Shown: positions 17,470 through 26,383, counted from the stretch's first letter. The stretch is 64,000 nucleotides of DNA from Pacificitalea sp040119125 (GCA_040119125.1 JBEDTR010000016.1:1-64000); one strand, 5' to 3'. Translations and numbers: made by a program. Notes: generated by a model not told the origin, from the letters alone.

Positions 17470-19479
17470 ATGAGACTGATCACGTCAAAGCTGGCAATTA
17501 CAGCAATTTCAGGCGGCATTTTCTGTGCCGCGGCGGCGCAAGCTGCAGAGGATGTCGTCATCGTCTATGACGCGTCCGGTTCCATGTGGGGGCAGATCGA
17601 CGGCACTTCCAAAGTCCAGATCGCTCGCGATGTGCTGGGAGATCTGATCCAAGGCTGGAGCGCGCAGACGAACCTTGGGCTTGTTGCCTATGGCCACCGT
17701 AGTCAGGGTGACTGCACGGATATTGAAACTCTGGTCACGCCAAAGCCTGTCGATAAGGGCGGATTCCAGGCCCAGGTGAACGCGATCAAGCCGGTCGGTA
17801 AAACGCCGATCTCGGCAGCTATCGAACATGCGGCCGATCTTTTGACCTACCGCGACAACCCAGCGACGGTCGTGCTAATATCCGATGGGGTTGAGACCTG
17901 TAACGCTGATCCCTGCGCGCTTTCAGCGCAACTGGCAAAACAGGGGGTGAGATTCACCGCTCACGTCGTGGGATTCGATCTGCAGGATGATGCCCATGCC
18001 GGCCTTGCCTGCATCGCTGAGAACACGGGCGGCGTTTTTCTCCCGGCCAGCAATGCAAGTGAGCTGCATGACGCTCTGGATCAGGTTCAAGCAGCGATGG
18101 TGCAGCCAGAATCTGCTCCCGAACCGGAACCTGCTGCCCCGGAGATCACTATCGAAGGTCCAAGCCAGGTCGTCACGGGCGCTGGCTTCGAGATGAGCTG
18201 GACGAAGACTATCCAGACCCAAGACATGGCCGCCATTGTGCCGGTGGGAGCGGATGAGAGCACGCGCGGTACATATCGCCGCATGGGGAACGAGACGGCA
18301 ACGACGCTCATCGCGCCGTCAGAGCCGGGCCTCTATGAGTTGCGCTACATCCTGAACGAAACAAATCAGACGCTCGCTACGACACCGATTGAGGTGATCG
18401 AAGCTGAGGTCACAATTTCAGGTCCAGATACGGTCACCGCAGGGGCCGCTTTCGACCTCAGCTGGAGCGATACCATCCACAATCAGGACATGGCTGCCAT
18501 CGTCCCTATGGGCGCTGATGAGGGCACACGCGGCGCCTATCGCCGCATGGGGCATGAGACACAAACGACCCTCGTCGCACCCTCTGAGCCTGGCTTTTAT
18601 GAGCTGCGCTACGTCTTGAATGAGGGTGGCAGATCTCTCGCGACCGCTCCAATCGAGGTGATTCCGGCAGAAATCACAATCACCGGTCCGGAAACCGTGA
18701 TCGCTGGTGCCGGTTTCGACCTCAGCTGGAGCGAGACGATCCATAATCAGGACATGGCCGCTATTGTGCCAATAGGTTCGGATGAAGGCACGCGCGGCAC
18801 CTATCGCCGTATAGGGCATGAGACGCGAACGACCCTTGTCGCGCCCTCTGAGCCTGGCCTGTATGAGCTGCGCTATATCCTGAATGAAGGCTCCAAGACG
18901 TTGGCTTCAGCGCCGATTGAGGTGACTGAGCCAGAAATAGGGATCTCTGGCCCGGGCAAGGTAAGGGCAGGGACTGATGTTGATATCGCTTGGTCTTCGG
19001 TCATCCACAATCAGGACATGATTGCCATTGTGCCTATAGGGACAAAGAAAGGTGAGCACGGAAAATACATCCGGATCGGTTCAAAGACCGAAGGGCGACT
19101 CGCGGCTCCTGCCGAGCCTGGCCTTTACGAGATCCGGTATATTCTGAATGAAGGGGCGCGGACCCTTGCCAGTGCGCCGCTCGAAGTGGTCCCTGAGCAC
19201 GCGCCGATGGATTCGGGCGCGGGGCTTTCGGCCCCTGAGACAGCAGCCCCAGGCGCGCCGATCACAGTCAACTGGACCGGAGGGGGAAGCGGTGCCGATC
19301 AGCGTATTTCTCTCGCTCGAAAGGATCAGCCTGACTTTGCTTGGATCACCGCGCAGAAAGTGACAGAGGCCAAATCTCTGACCCTGAACATGCCGGAACA
19401 GCCAGGGCTCTACGAGGTGCGTTTTCTCGACATCTCAGAGGAAGAATTGCTGGGCCGCACTGTTGTGGAGGTAAAGTGA
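17470..19479 (+). CDS. Secreted von Willebrand factor A protein with four Ig-like repeats
   Basis: 669 residues; AGAGGG ribosome site; signal peptide ending AAAAQA. The vWA domain covers about 27-215 with a complete metal-ion-dependent adhesion motif: DASGSMWG, Thr in GKTPISAA and Asp in LISDGVETC. A Pro/Glu linker follows (PESAPEPEPAAPE), then four 88-residue beta-sandwich-like repeats (residues 225-576) and a fifth divergent one. Repeat hallmarks are NQDMAAIVP, GTYRRMG and PSEPGLYELRYILNE. vWA domains bind partners through a metal ion; the repeats probably form a rod outside the inner membrane. It overlaps the next gene by one base (GTGATG). Confidence 0.9.
   Translation: MRLITSKLAITAISGGIFCAAAAQAAEDVVIVYDASGSMWGQIDGTSKVQIARDVLGDLIQGWSAQTNLGLVAYGHRSQGDCTDIETLVTPKPVDKGGFQAQVNAIKPVGKTPISAAIEHAADLLTYRDNPATVVLISDGVETCNADPCALSAQLAKQGVRFTAHVVGFDLQDDAHAGLACIAENTGGVFLPASNASELHDALDQVQAAMVQPESAPEPEPAAPEITIEGPSQVVTGAGFEMSWTKTIQTQDMAAIVPVGADESTRGTYRRMGNETATTLIAPSEPGLYELRYILNETNQTLATTPIEVIEAEVTISGPDTVTAGAAFDLSWSDTIHNQDMAAIVPMGADEGTRGAYRRMGHETQTTLVAPSEPGFYELRYVLNEGGRSLATAPIEVIPAEITITGPETVIAGAGFDLSWSETIHNQDMAAIVPIGSDEGTRGTYRRIGHETRTTLVAPSEPGLYELRYILNEGSKTLASAPIEVTEPEIGISGPGKVRAGTDVDIAWSSVIHNQDMIAIVPIGTKKGEHGKYIRIGSKTEGRLAAPAEPGLYEIRYILNEGARTLASAPLEVVPEHAPMDSGAGLSAPETAAPGAPITVNWTGGGSGADQRISLARKDQPDFAWITAQKVTEAKSLTLNMPEQPGLYEVRFLDISEEELLGRTVVEVK
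18142..19197 (+). repeat. Four tandem 264-bp coding repeats
   Basis: Units begin at 18142, 18406, 18670 and 18934, each exactly 264 bases (88 codons). Units 2 and 3 are the most alike (LSWSDTIHNQDMAAIVP and LSWSETIHNQDMAAIVP); units 1 and 4 are more diverged. A fifth, weaker copy follows to about 19476. The exact spacing suggests expansion by unequal crossing-over. Confidence 0.93.
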
Positions 19480-20258
19480 TGCGGAGCTTTCTTCTCTGGG
19501 CGGCTTTTGCGCTCGCTGCCGCCTCGCCTTTGGGGGCTGAGATCGACGGCCACGGCCCTGATGCCTACCGCGTGACTGGGGTCGCGTCGGAAGATGTGCT
19601 GAATATGCGCATGGGGCCGGGCATCCAGTATCTGGTTATCGACAGCCTGCCGCCTAATGCGCGCGGATTGCAGCAGGTTACCTGTGTGCCCCTTCAGATC
19701 CCCTCGATATACTACAAGCTGACCGAAGAGCAGCGTAACAACCTACCTCAACGCTGGTGCCTGATGCGGACAAGTGACCTCCTAAAGGCCGGTTGGGTAG
19801 CTCAGCGCTACCTCATGGAAGACGTGGATCTGCCAAATGACACGGCCGAGACTGATCCTGAAAACATGCCGGTACACCACAGCGGTGATGCAATGATTGA
19901 TGCGGCCGCGCGGCTGGTGGGCGACCTCTACGCTGCATACGAAGGCCAAAGCAGTGCGGGGCTAAGTCCTTTTAGCCCCGGCCAGGCCCCACGGTTCTTC
20001 TTCTCCGGCATCGCGCCAAGAGCTGGGGGCCATGGTGCGGATGTTCTCTATGACGCGCAGGACTTTCAGGGCCGCATTACGAAGATCGCTGCGGATCCGG
20101 ATCAGCCTATGCTGCGCGGGATGGTTACGATCATCGCGGATTACACCAACTTTGGACATGCGGACCGCGCTACGTTCCGATTGCGCGCCGATACCGCCCA
20201 GCCCGGTGCGCCGGTTCGTATCTTCCGCATTGAACATGATAGCTGGAGCTTTCCGTAA
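19479..20258 (+). CDS. Secreted SH3-like domain protein
   Basis: 259 residues from the ATG at 19479, whose A is the last base of the preceding TGA. A signal peptide (RSFLLWAAFALAAASPLGA) is followed by a bacterial SH3 domain (VASEDVLNMRMGPGIQYLVID to RTSDLLKAGWVAQRYLM). This has the usual LNMRxGPG start and GWV end. SH3 domains of this type bind peptidoglycan stems or protein partners. The C-terminal half (about 110-259) is unassigned. The next gene starts in its stop codon (TAATG). Confidence 0.8.
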   Translation: MRSFLLWAAFALAAASPLGAEIDGHGPDAYRVTGVASEDVLNMRMGPGIQYLVIDSLPPNARGLQQVTCVPLQIPSIYYKLTEEQRNNLPQRWCLMRTSDLLKAGWVAQRYLMEDVDLPNDTAETDPENMPVHHSGDAMIDAAARLVGDLYAAYEGQSSAGLSPFSPGQAPRFFFSGIAPRAGGHGADVLYDAQDFQGRITKIAADPDQPMLRGMVTIIADYTNFGHADRATFRLRADTAQPGAPVRIFRIEHDSWSFP

Positions 20259-21190
20259 TGAGCTATCTTGCGCAAACCACAGTGGCGTTGGGGGCCTGTA
20301 TCATGACGTTGAACGGTGCCCCAGCTGAGCCGTTACCTTGCCAGGGGCGCTATAGCGCACAGTCGGGCAACGTGACCCTTTCTGCGGAGGGCATGGTGTA
20401 TCTCGACCCGCGCAACCGCAGCGAGGGCACCATCGATCTCACTTATGACGGTTGCGAGAGGATTACCGTCGTGGGTCAGGGGATGCGGATGCAGATCACA
20501 CGCTCGGCAACCTCTGGCTGGACCGGGACGCTGGCCGGGGGCGGTGCGACCCGCATTTTTCATTTTAACCCCGTAACGCCGCGCTCGATCAACAGCTGGA
20601 TGGAGGCGTTCGGAGGCGGGGTGACCGTGCAGCGCGGCATGGAGCTGACCCTTCTGCAGGGGACAGAACATCAGCCTGAAGACTGCGTCTTTGACGCAGA
20701 TCAGCAGAATTTCAGTCGCGAGAATGCGGCGGCTCGGGCCTTCATGGCGGCGCAAGGACTGGTTCCTCCATCGCCAGAGTTCTCACTGCATGACTACTTC
20801 CGCGCGACCGAAGTTGAGAACCGGACGCAGACGGTGTCGCGCAAAGGCAGCGCCCGGCACATCCGCTTCAGGCTAGGTGATGACGGCGCGATCCTTCCGG
20901 TGGCTCACACCGCGGTAAGACTCCGGGAAATCTGCCGGGCGGAAGCCGGGACACTCGCACCACCACGCCGAATGTTGGTTTTTAAAATCGTGCCGGTCGA
21001 GAACCCGGACGGCTACGCCATATTCGCGCGGATCATCGACATCGAGACCGGCAAAATCATCGCCCAGAGGGAAGGCCACGTCACCGGAACTGATGCGGAG
21101 GCTATGACGCTGGCTATGCAAAACGGGGCGGCACAACTTATCAATGATGGCGTCGCCTTTGGCCCACTGAGTGATGGCGCAGCGCGGTGA
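20258..21190 (+). CDS. Secreted protein of unknown function
   Basis: 310 residues; the ATG shares its A with the stop of the SH3 gene. N-terminal signal (YLAQTTVALGACIMTLNGAPA), then a beta-rich domain (PCQGRYSAQSGNVTLSAEG, ITVVGQGMRMQITR). The C-terminal part is mixed alpha/beta (IIDIETGKIIAQREGHVTG). The order of strands recalls lipocalin or META-like folds but no motif proves it. Translationally coupled, so a partner of the vWA/SH3 proteins. Confidence 0.7.
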   Translation: MSYLAQTTVALGACIMTLNGAPAEPLPCQGRYSAQSGNVTLSAEGMVYLDPRNRSEGTIDLTYDGCERITVVGQGMRMQITRSATSGWTGTLAGGGATRIFHFNPVTPRSINSWMEAFGGGVTVQRGMELTLLQGTEHQPEDCVFDADQQNFSRENAAARAFMAAQGLVPPSPEFSLHDYFRATEVENRTQTVSRKGSARHIRFRLGDDGAILPVAHTAVRLREICRAEAGTLAPPRRMLVFKIVPVENPDGYAIFARIIDIETGKIIAQREGHVTGTDAEAMTLAMQNGAAQLINDGVAFGPLSDGAAR

Positions 21191-21222
21191 TATTTTCAGA
21201 GAAAAATTGGAGGAGGCAAGAT

Positions 21223-22203
21223 ATGAATTTCGACAAACCTGGTCGCAGGGAGCGGCTCTCACAGCTAGGATTCCTGATGCGCCACACCTTCAGCATTCTG
21301 GGACGCAACCGCGCGATGTTGGCACCGCTCTTTGCTATGTGGATCTATGCCGCGGCGATGGTTTCGGTGTTCTTCGCCGGCATCCTATTCATTGCTACCG
21401 GGACAGGGGGTGGCGGCTGGCTTTTGTTCGGTGGGCTGATCATGTTCGTCTACAAGTTCTTCTTTTACAACCGAGCTGAACTGACCTTGAGCCGACTTAC
21501 TTTCGACACCGCAACCGGCGACACGCCCACCCGGCGAGACGCAACCAGCGCGCTTGCAGGGCTTGGTGCGCAAACCCGCCGTCTGGCTTTGCTCGATATG
21601 GCAGCCGCATGGATCGCCAGCCGTAAAAACAAAGAAGGCGGGCTTATGGGGATGTTGCTTGGCGGGCTGGGTGAGATCTGGGATCTGGTTAACCATTTCT
21701 TGGTACCGGCCGTGGCAGTAGACCGGCTCACCCTGCGCGATGGTATTGCCCGACTGAAGCGGCTGAAAGCCCATGTGCCCGAAACGCTTATTGGTATCTT
21801 TGGCATCGACATTATGGGGGGTGTGGTCGGCACACTTATGGGGCCGCTATATCTCTTTGGCGGTCTGGCCGCGATTGGCTACGGCCTGGTCTTTGGTGAT
21901 GGAATGCCTGCAGCGTTCTCTGCTGGCGCGTTGCGCGAACTGTCTCAGGACATTCCCGCGTTTGGACCCATCGGGCCGGAGACCGTGTTTAACTGGTTGC
22001 CTGTCTTCATCTTCGCGTTTTTAGGGTTCGTGCTGCATGGACTGATTGCTCGGGCGGTGACTGCAATCAAGGTCATCTATTTCACCCTGTTTTACAGCCG
22101 CATCATGCACTGCGAAGCGCTGGACCCGGGCATCCGCGCAGACCTTGAGGGCTATCTGGATCTCAACGATAAGGAGTTCTCCTCATCAGAAGCTCCGGCC
22201 TAA
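21223..22203 (+). CDS. Polytopic inner-membrane protein closing the vWA operon
   Basis: 326 residues; ATG 21223 is set by GGAGGAGG directly upstream. Basic N-terminus (FDKPGRRERLSQLGFLMR), two helices with a Gly-rich turn (GTGGGGWLLFGGLIMF), an amphipathic middle with basic clusters, two glycine-rich helices (GIFGIDIMGGVVGTLMGPLY), one more helix pair (FIFAFLGFVLHGL) and an acidic tail. Same architecture and length as the protein at 15313, so the operon is bracketed by two related membrane proteins. The IS element starts 51 bases after its stop. Confidence 0.75.
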   Translation: MNFDKPGRRERLSQLGFLMRHTFSILGRNRAMLAPLFAMWIYAAAMVSVFFAGILFIATGTGGGGWLLFGGLIMFVYKFFFYNRAELTLSRLTFDTATGDTPTRRDATSALAGLGAQTRRLALLDMAAAWIASRKNKEGGLMGMLLGGLGEIWDLVNHFLVPAVAVDRLTLRDGIARLKRLKAHVPETLIGIFGIDIMGGVVGTLMGPLYLFGGLAAIGYGLVFGDGMPAAFSAGALRELSQDIPAFGPIGPETVFNWLPVFIFAFLGFVLHGLIARAVTAIKVIYFTLFYSRIMHCEALDPGIRADLEGYLDLNDKEFSSSEAPA

Positions 22204-22253
22204 AAAGAGCAAAAATGAACGGTTCTGTGTCCAGTGCATAGTTGTATCAGACA

Positions 22254-23502
22254 TGACCTGCCCCCCTCCAGATACCTCAGTCTGATGTCGAGTTTGCTCA
22301 ATCGCGAAGGAGCAGACGATCCGAAAGAGCCGCTTCACCGAGGCGCAGATCATCGGGATGATCAAGGAGCAGGAAGCCGGGATGCCGACTGCCGAAGTCT
22401 TTCGCCACCATGGACTCAGCCCGGCGACGTTCTACAGGCTGAAGGCCAGGTATGGCGGCATGGAAGTGTCCGACGCTGCGAAGCTGAAGACGCTGACGGA
22501 TGAGAATGCCAAGCTCAAACGCCTGCTGGCCGATACCATGCTTGACAACGTGGTTCTGAAAGACCTGCTGGGAAAGAAACTGACGACACTGACCAGGCGG
22601 CGAGAGGCAGTGCTGCGGGCGATGCGGGATCACAAGATCTCGCAGCGCCGCGCCTGCCAGCTTGTCGGTTTCGCCCCCAAGACAGTCCGGCGTCCACGCC
22701 CGCCGGACTGTCCCGAGATCCGCAAGGAAATGCAGGAGATCGCCGGGAAGACGCCGGTTCGGCTACCGCCGGAACGGCATGTTACTGGAATGCAAAGGCA
22801 TGACCATGAACCACAAGAAGTTGTATCGGCTCTACCGCGAGGAAGGCTGGCGGTGAAGCGACGACGTGGCCGCAAGCGGGCTCGAGGCACACGCCCGAGA
22901 TGCCGGCGGCGGCGCGTCCCAATGCTTGCTGGTCGCTCGACTTCCTGTCGGACAGCTTCGGTGCCTCGTGCAAGTTCCGCATCCTCGCGGTGTTCGACGA
23001 CTGCTGCTGCGAGAACCTGTGCCTGATCGCTGACACCAGCATCTCGGGCACCCGTGTCGCGCGCGAGCTGGACGCGCTGGTGCGGATCTACAGAAAACCC
23101 TCCTGCATCGTCAGCGACAACGGAACGGAATTCACCAGTCGGGCCATTCTGAAATGGGCCGACCAGAACGCGATCCCCTGGCACTACATCGACCCCGGAA
23201 AGCCGCAGCAAAATGCCTTCATCGAGTCATTCAACGGCAGCGTGCGCGACGAGCTGCTGAACGAGGAGATCTTCGACACCTTGGACGATGCCCGGCGAAA
23301 GCTGGCTCTCTGGCGCTACGACTACAATGCCGTCAGGTCGCACTCCTCGCTCGGGAACCAGATGCCGCTCGAAGCGCGCCGGGCGCTTGAGTAATTTGAG
23401 GGCACCGCGCCCGGCGCGCTCGCCCAAAACGACCAGTCCAACCACCAATCTCAAACCTGCAAACTTTCGCTATGACCGAGGGACCGGCGGGGGGGCAGGT
23501 CG
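22254..23502 (+). mobile_element. IS3-family element, full length but degenerate
   Basis: About 1.25 kb, bounded by the inverted repeat TGACCTGCCCCCC on the left and GGGGGGGCAGGTCG on the right (imperfect at the last base). It carries an orfA/orfB transposase of the IS3 family (IS407-like by sequence feel). It inserted just after the vWA operon and just before the recombinase fragment. A truncated relative with the same end sequence sits at 36231-36736, and a piece of the right end recurs at 27521. Confidence 0.85.
22319..23394 (+). pseudogene. IS3-family transposase OrfA-OrfB, frameshifted
   Basis: OrfA begins at an ATC codon at 22319 (AAGGAG upstream; the related element has ATG here) and reads RKSRFTEAQIIGMIKEQEAG. 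One extra A in the AAAGAAACTG slip region, against AAAGAACTG in the element at 36.4 kb, fuses OrfA in frame to OrfB. OrfB then leaves frame near 22750, returns near 22850 and shifts again near 22898. The catalytic part is still readable: WSLDFLSD, IVSDNGTEF and NAFIESFNG (the DDE triad). With three shifts in OrfB it should not make active transposase. Confidence 0.85.
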
Positions 23503-23543
23503 CTAATGGCGCCCGGGCGAAATGATCAAGCCCGGCCGACGAA
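23396..23543 (+). repeat. Right-end repeat, copy A
   Basis: 148 bases matching 27521-27668 with one difference (TTTCG versus TATCG). The match begins just after the OrfB stop and continues about 41 bases past the IS end (ctaatggcgcccgggcg), so the second copy arose by a segmental event, not by transposition alone. Confidence 0.93.
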
Positions 23544-23549
23544 AGCGAA

Positions 23550-23878
23550 GTGACGCTTCCGGCTGGTATTGGGAAGGAAGCCGGGTCTCGGGGAGTAGAA
23601 TGGTTCACCACCAACGACCGCGTGGTCTATGAATGGCAAGCCTACGCGGGCAGATACCATCCGAAAACCGTCCAGGCTCATCTCGTCAGCCTCCGTGACT
23701 TCGAAGCGTTTTGGGAGGGTATGCCCTTTGCCAAGGTTACGCCCAAACATGCCGGGAAATATCGTGATCACCTAGTGCGATTGCTGGCCAGCCCTAAGGA
23801 ACAGGGTGGTCTTGGTGGCTCAACCGTTCGTCACCGGGCCTCCCAACTTAAAGCCTTCTTCGAGTGGCTGCGGGGACA
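23550..23878 (+). pseudogene. Tyrosine recombinase, 5' fragment
   Basis: Encodes the N-terminal 110 residues of the same recombinase as at the window start: about 57 extra residues (WFTTNDRVVYEWQAYAGRYH, QAHLVSLRDFEAFWEG) and then the part shared with copy A up to FFEWLRGQ. Similarity stops sharply at 23878, where the upstream region of the persulfide dioxygenase gene begins. No catalytic residues are retained. The frame starts at a GTG at 23550, 48 bases past the IS end. Confidence 0.85.
23713..23878 (+). repeat. Direct repeat copy B (recombinase 5' region)
   Basis: Partner of 1-166, one mismatch. See the copy at the left edge. Confidence 0.95.
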
Positions 23879-23935
23879 ATCTGGCAAAACCACGCCGACT
23901 GGGACAGAAGACCGATTTGCGGGGCGCGCCGGGCT

Positions 23936-23961
23936 GGAACAGATCGCAAAGCGAATGTGTT
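23936..23961 (+). promoter_or_regulatory. EcfG-like promoter, GGAAC-N17-TGTT
   Basis: Fits the alphaproteobacterial general-stress sigma consensus (GGAAC, 16-17 bases, then xGTT). It ends 21 bases before the start codon of the persulfide dioxygenase gene, a workable distance for a short leader. Such a motif can occur by chance, so this is a candidate only. Confidence 0.4.
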
Positions 23962-23982
23962 CGTCCCGTAGGAGGACACGAT

Positions 23983-25374
23983 ATGACCCTACGCTTCGAA
24001 CAGATACTGGCCGACGGGGTCGCCGAATGCTCTTACCTGCTCGGCGACGACGCGGCGCACACCTGCGCCGTTGTCGATCCGCGCCCAGACGTGGAGATCT
24101 ACCTTGAGACCGCACGGCGTTTCGGTCTGGCCATTACCCATGTCTTCGAGACCCATATTCATGCCGATTTTCTGAGTGGCGCGCGCGAATTGGTGGACCG
24201 GTTGGGCGGGCAGGCCAAGCTCTACGTCAGCACCGAGGGCGGGGCTGACTACGGCTTTGATCACGAGCCGGTGCGGGACGGAGACGAATTCACCTTCGGC
24301 GGCATGCGGATGAAGGCACGCTTCACCCCCGGCCACACACCGGAGCATATGTCTTACTTGCTGTTCGACGGCGATACCGAGACCCCTTGGGGTGTTCTCT
24401 CCGGGGATGCGTTTTTCGTCGACAGTGTCGGTCGGCCAGACCTTCTGGGTGACGACCAGTCCGAGAAACTGGCCGAGAAGCTTTTCCATACGGTGCAGGA
24501 TGTCTTCATGGCGCTGCCCGACGATGTCATCATCTACCCCTGCCACGGCGCGGGCTCGGCCTGCGGGCCGGACATCGGCGACCGGATGTCTTCGACCGTC
24601 GGCTATGAGCGGCGCTTCAACAGCTACGCCCGGATTGAGGATCTGGAGGAGTTCAAGGAGGCGATCCTCGGGGACGCGCCGCCGGTGCCGACGCATTACC
24701 CGCGGATGAAGAAGGTCAATTCGAAGGGTCCGGAGATCCTGCGCAACCTGCCGCGGATCGAGCCGATGACCGTCGAGCGTTTCGGCGAGGCGGCGGAGGC
24801 TGGTGCACAATTGCTCGACGTGCGCGACATGATGGACTTCGGCGCCGGCCACGTGCCGGGAAGCCTCAATATTGGCGCCCGGCCGGAGCTTTCGGTCTGG
24901 GCCGGTTGGCTGCTCGACCCCGAGAAACCGATCAATCTCGTCCTACACGATGACGGCGATCTGCCCGGCGTGTTGCGCCTGCTTTGGCGCACCGGGTTCA
25001 CAGACTTCAGCGGCTATCTCGCCGGCGGCATGGCGGCTTGGCGCGAAGCCGGACGGAAGTTCACCCAGATTCCGCAGATTTCCGTGCATGAGCTGAAGGA
25101 GGCCGAGGATTTGCAACCGCTCGACGTGCGCAAGTTTGACGAATGGGAGGGCGGGCACGTCCCCGGAGCGCGACATGCCTTCCTTGGTGAGTTGCGCGAC
25201 GAAATGGACAGCCTCGACCGTGCCGCACCCTATGCCACCTACTGCGCCAGCGGCTTTCGCGCTTCGATTGCCGCAAGCCTGCTGAAGAAGAACGGCTTTG
25301 ACAAAGTGCGCAACGTGCCCGGCAGTTGGAAGGCCTGGCAGGCCGCTGGCTACGAGGCCGAGAAACCGAGCTAA
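23983..25374 (+). CDS. Persulfide dioxygenase-rhodanese fusion (CstB/Blh-PRF-like)
   Basis: 463 residues; start ATG at 23983 after AGGAGG. N-terminal metallo-beta-lactamase fold of the ETHE1/CstB type: H58, H60 and D62 in ETHIHADFLSG, FTPGHTPEHM, GDAFFVDSVGRPD and YPCHGAGSACG. The usual second His of HxHxDH is Phe (HADF). Two rhodanese domains follow: the first (LLDVRDMMDFGAGHVPG) lacks the catalytic Cys, the second (LDVRKFDEWEGGHVPGA) has C421 in YCASGFRAS. These enzymes oxidise persulfides and release sulfite or thiosulfate during sulfide detoxification. It lies 10 bases before a DUF442 gene, the usual partner. Confidence 0.92.
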   Translation: MTLRFEQILADGVAECSYLLGDDAAHTCAVVDPRPDVEIYLETARRFGLAITHVFETHIHADFLSGARELVDRLGGQAKLYVSTEGGADYGFDHEPVRDGDEFTFGGMRMKARFTPGHTPEHMSYLLFDGDTETPWGVLSGDAFFVDSVGRPDLLGDDQSEKLAEKLFHTVQDVFMALPDDVIIYPCHGAGSACGPDIGDRMSSTVGYERRFNSYARIEDLEEFKEAILGDAPPVPTHYPRMKKVNSKGPEILRNLPRIEPMTVERFGEAAEAGAQLLDVRDMMDFGAGHVPGSLNIGARPELSVWAGWLLDPEKPINLVLHDDGDLPGVLRLLWRTGFTDFSGYLAGGMAAWREAGRKFTQIPQISVHELKEAEDLQPLDVRKFDEWEGGHVPGARHAFLGELRDEMDSLDRAAPYATYCASGFRASIAASLLKKNGFDKVRNVPGSWKAWQAAGYEAEKPS

Positions 25375-25384
25375 GGAGAAGAAA

Positions 25385-25843
25385 ATGCAAGATACAGTTC
25401 AAATCAACGATCGTTTCACTATCGCCAAGTTCGCGCCCGAGGCCGATCAGATCCGGCAAGCCGCGCAGGAAGGCTTCCAGTCTCTCATCAACATGCAGAC
25501 CGATGACGAGGACAAGAAGCTGAAGATGAAGCCGCAGGAGGAAGGTCAAAAGGCGAAGGAAGCCGGTTTGACCTTTCTCCACCATCCCATCGACGGCGAG
25601 AAATTGTCCGAGGACCTTGTGGACGACTTCCGCCGAAAGGCCACTGACTTGCCGGCGCCGGTGCTGGTGCACTGCGCCTCTGGCAAGCGGTCCGGCGCTT
25701 TCGTGATGATGCACATCGGCTGCGAAAAGGGAATGAGCGGCGAGGAGGTCATCAAGAAGGCCGAAGAGATGGGCTTTGAATGCGACACGCCGGAGCTGGA
25801 GGAATTCGTGAAGGGCTATGTGGATAGCCATAACGGAAGATAA
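25385..25843 (+). CDS. DUF442/BLH-type phosphatase-like protein
   Basis: 152 residues; ATG at 25385 after AAGGAGAAG. Tyrosine-phosphatase-like fold with the loop HCASGKRSG, where C97 and R102 form the C-x4-R seen in the DUF442 (beta-lactamase-hydrolase-like) family. The helical start is FAPEADQIRQAAQEGFQSLI, and the loop FLHHPIDGEKLSEDLVDDF is typical. In the sulfide-responsive operons of plant-associated alphaproteobacteria a DUF442 domain is fused or next to the persulfide dioxygenase, as here. Its exact reaction is not known. Operon of two with the gene upstream. Confidence 0.85.
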   Translation: MQDTVQINDRFTIAKFAPEADQIRQAAQEGFQSLINMQTDDEDKKLKMKPQEEGQKAKEAGLTFLHHPIDGEKLSEDLVDDFRRKATDLPAPVLVHCASGKRSGAFVMMHIGCEKGMSGEEVIKKAEEMGFECDTPELEEFVKGYVDSHNGR

Positions 25844-25881
25844 ATATGTTGGGGGCGGAGGTAGAATCCTTCCCCCGGCTC

Positions 25882-26383
25882 TCAGCTGCTGCTCTTCGGT
25901 ATCACGCTGACCTGACCATTCCGTTCAAGGCGTGCTTCCTCGACCTCCGAAAGATCCTGCAAGCCATTTAGCCGCAACAGTTCCGTGATGTCGTTCTCGC
26001 CGAAATGCGCCCTTCGGAAAGCTTGAAGATCAGCTTTCCCATCGTGGACGAGGGCAATGGAGCGCCCTTTCATAAGACGAGAGACGAGAGACGAATTGCG
26101 AATGCGGAGCGATGGCGGTTACCCCGACATAAAGAATCACCACAAGACCCGTGGCCACAAGCGTCGGTAGCAACGGCGCATTGCCCGTGAGGGCGCGGCT
26201 CAGGCTCGATCCCAGAATGACGGTCAGAACGATGTCCTGCGCCGACAGGTTCGAGAAGGACCGACGTGGTGCCACCCGGTAAAGCAGTATGGCGTAGACA
26301 AAGATGATCGTCGCGCGGATGCTCATCTGCCACCAGGCGATGTGCGGCGTGTCCTGCCCGATCAGGTAGTGAAATGTCTCCAT
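25882..26383 (-). pseudogene. DUF421 membrane protein, frameshifted copy
   Basis: Closely resembles the intact gene at 50951-51445 (METFHYLIGQDTPHIAWWQM, SNLSAQDIVLTVILGSSLSR). A seven-base tandem duplication (tctcgtc twice on the coding strand, near 26075) shifts the frame after PHSQFVSRL. The remaining DUF421 domain (ADLQAFRRAHFGENDITEL) is then out of frame. DUF421 (YcaP/YetF) proteins are membrane proteins of uncertain role. It lies 40 bases after the DUF2243 copy, as in the intact locus. Confidence 0.9.

Noticed and set aside
18142..19197. Possible CRISPR or noncoding tandem array
   Set aside because: The repeats are 264 bases, in frame and coding, with no spacers; no CRISPR-like short repeats were seen anywhere.
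19341..19478. Upstream extension of the SH3-type gene
   Set aside because: The extension lies inside the vWA gene in another frame; the signal peptide starts exactly at ATG 19479, which overlaps the vWA stop codon.
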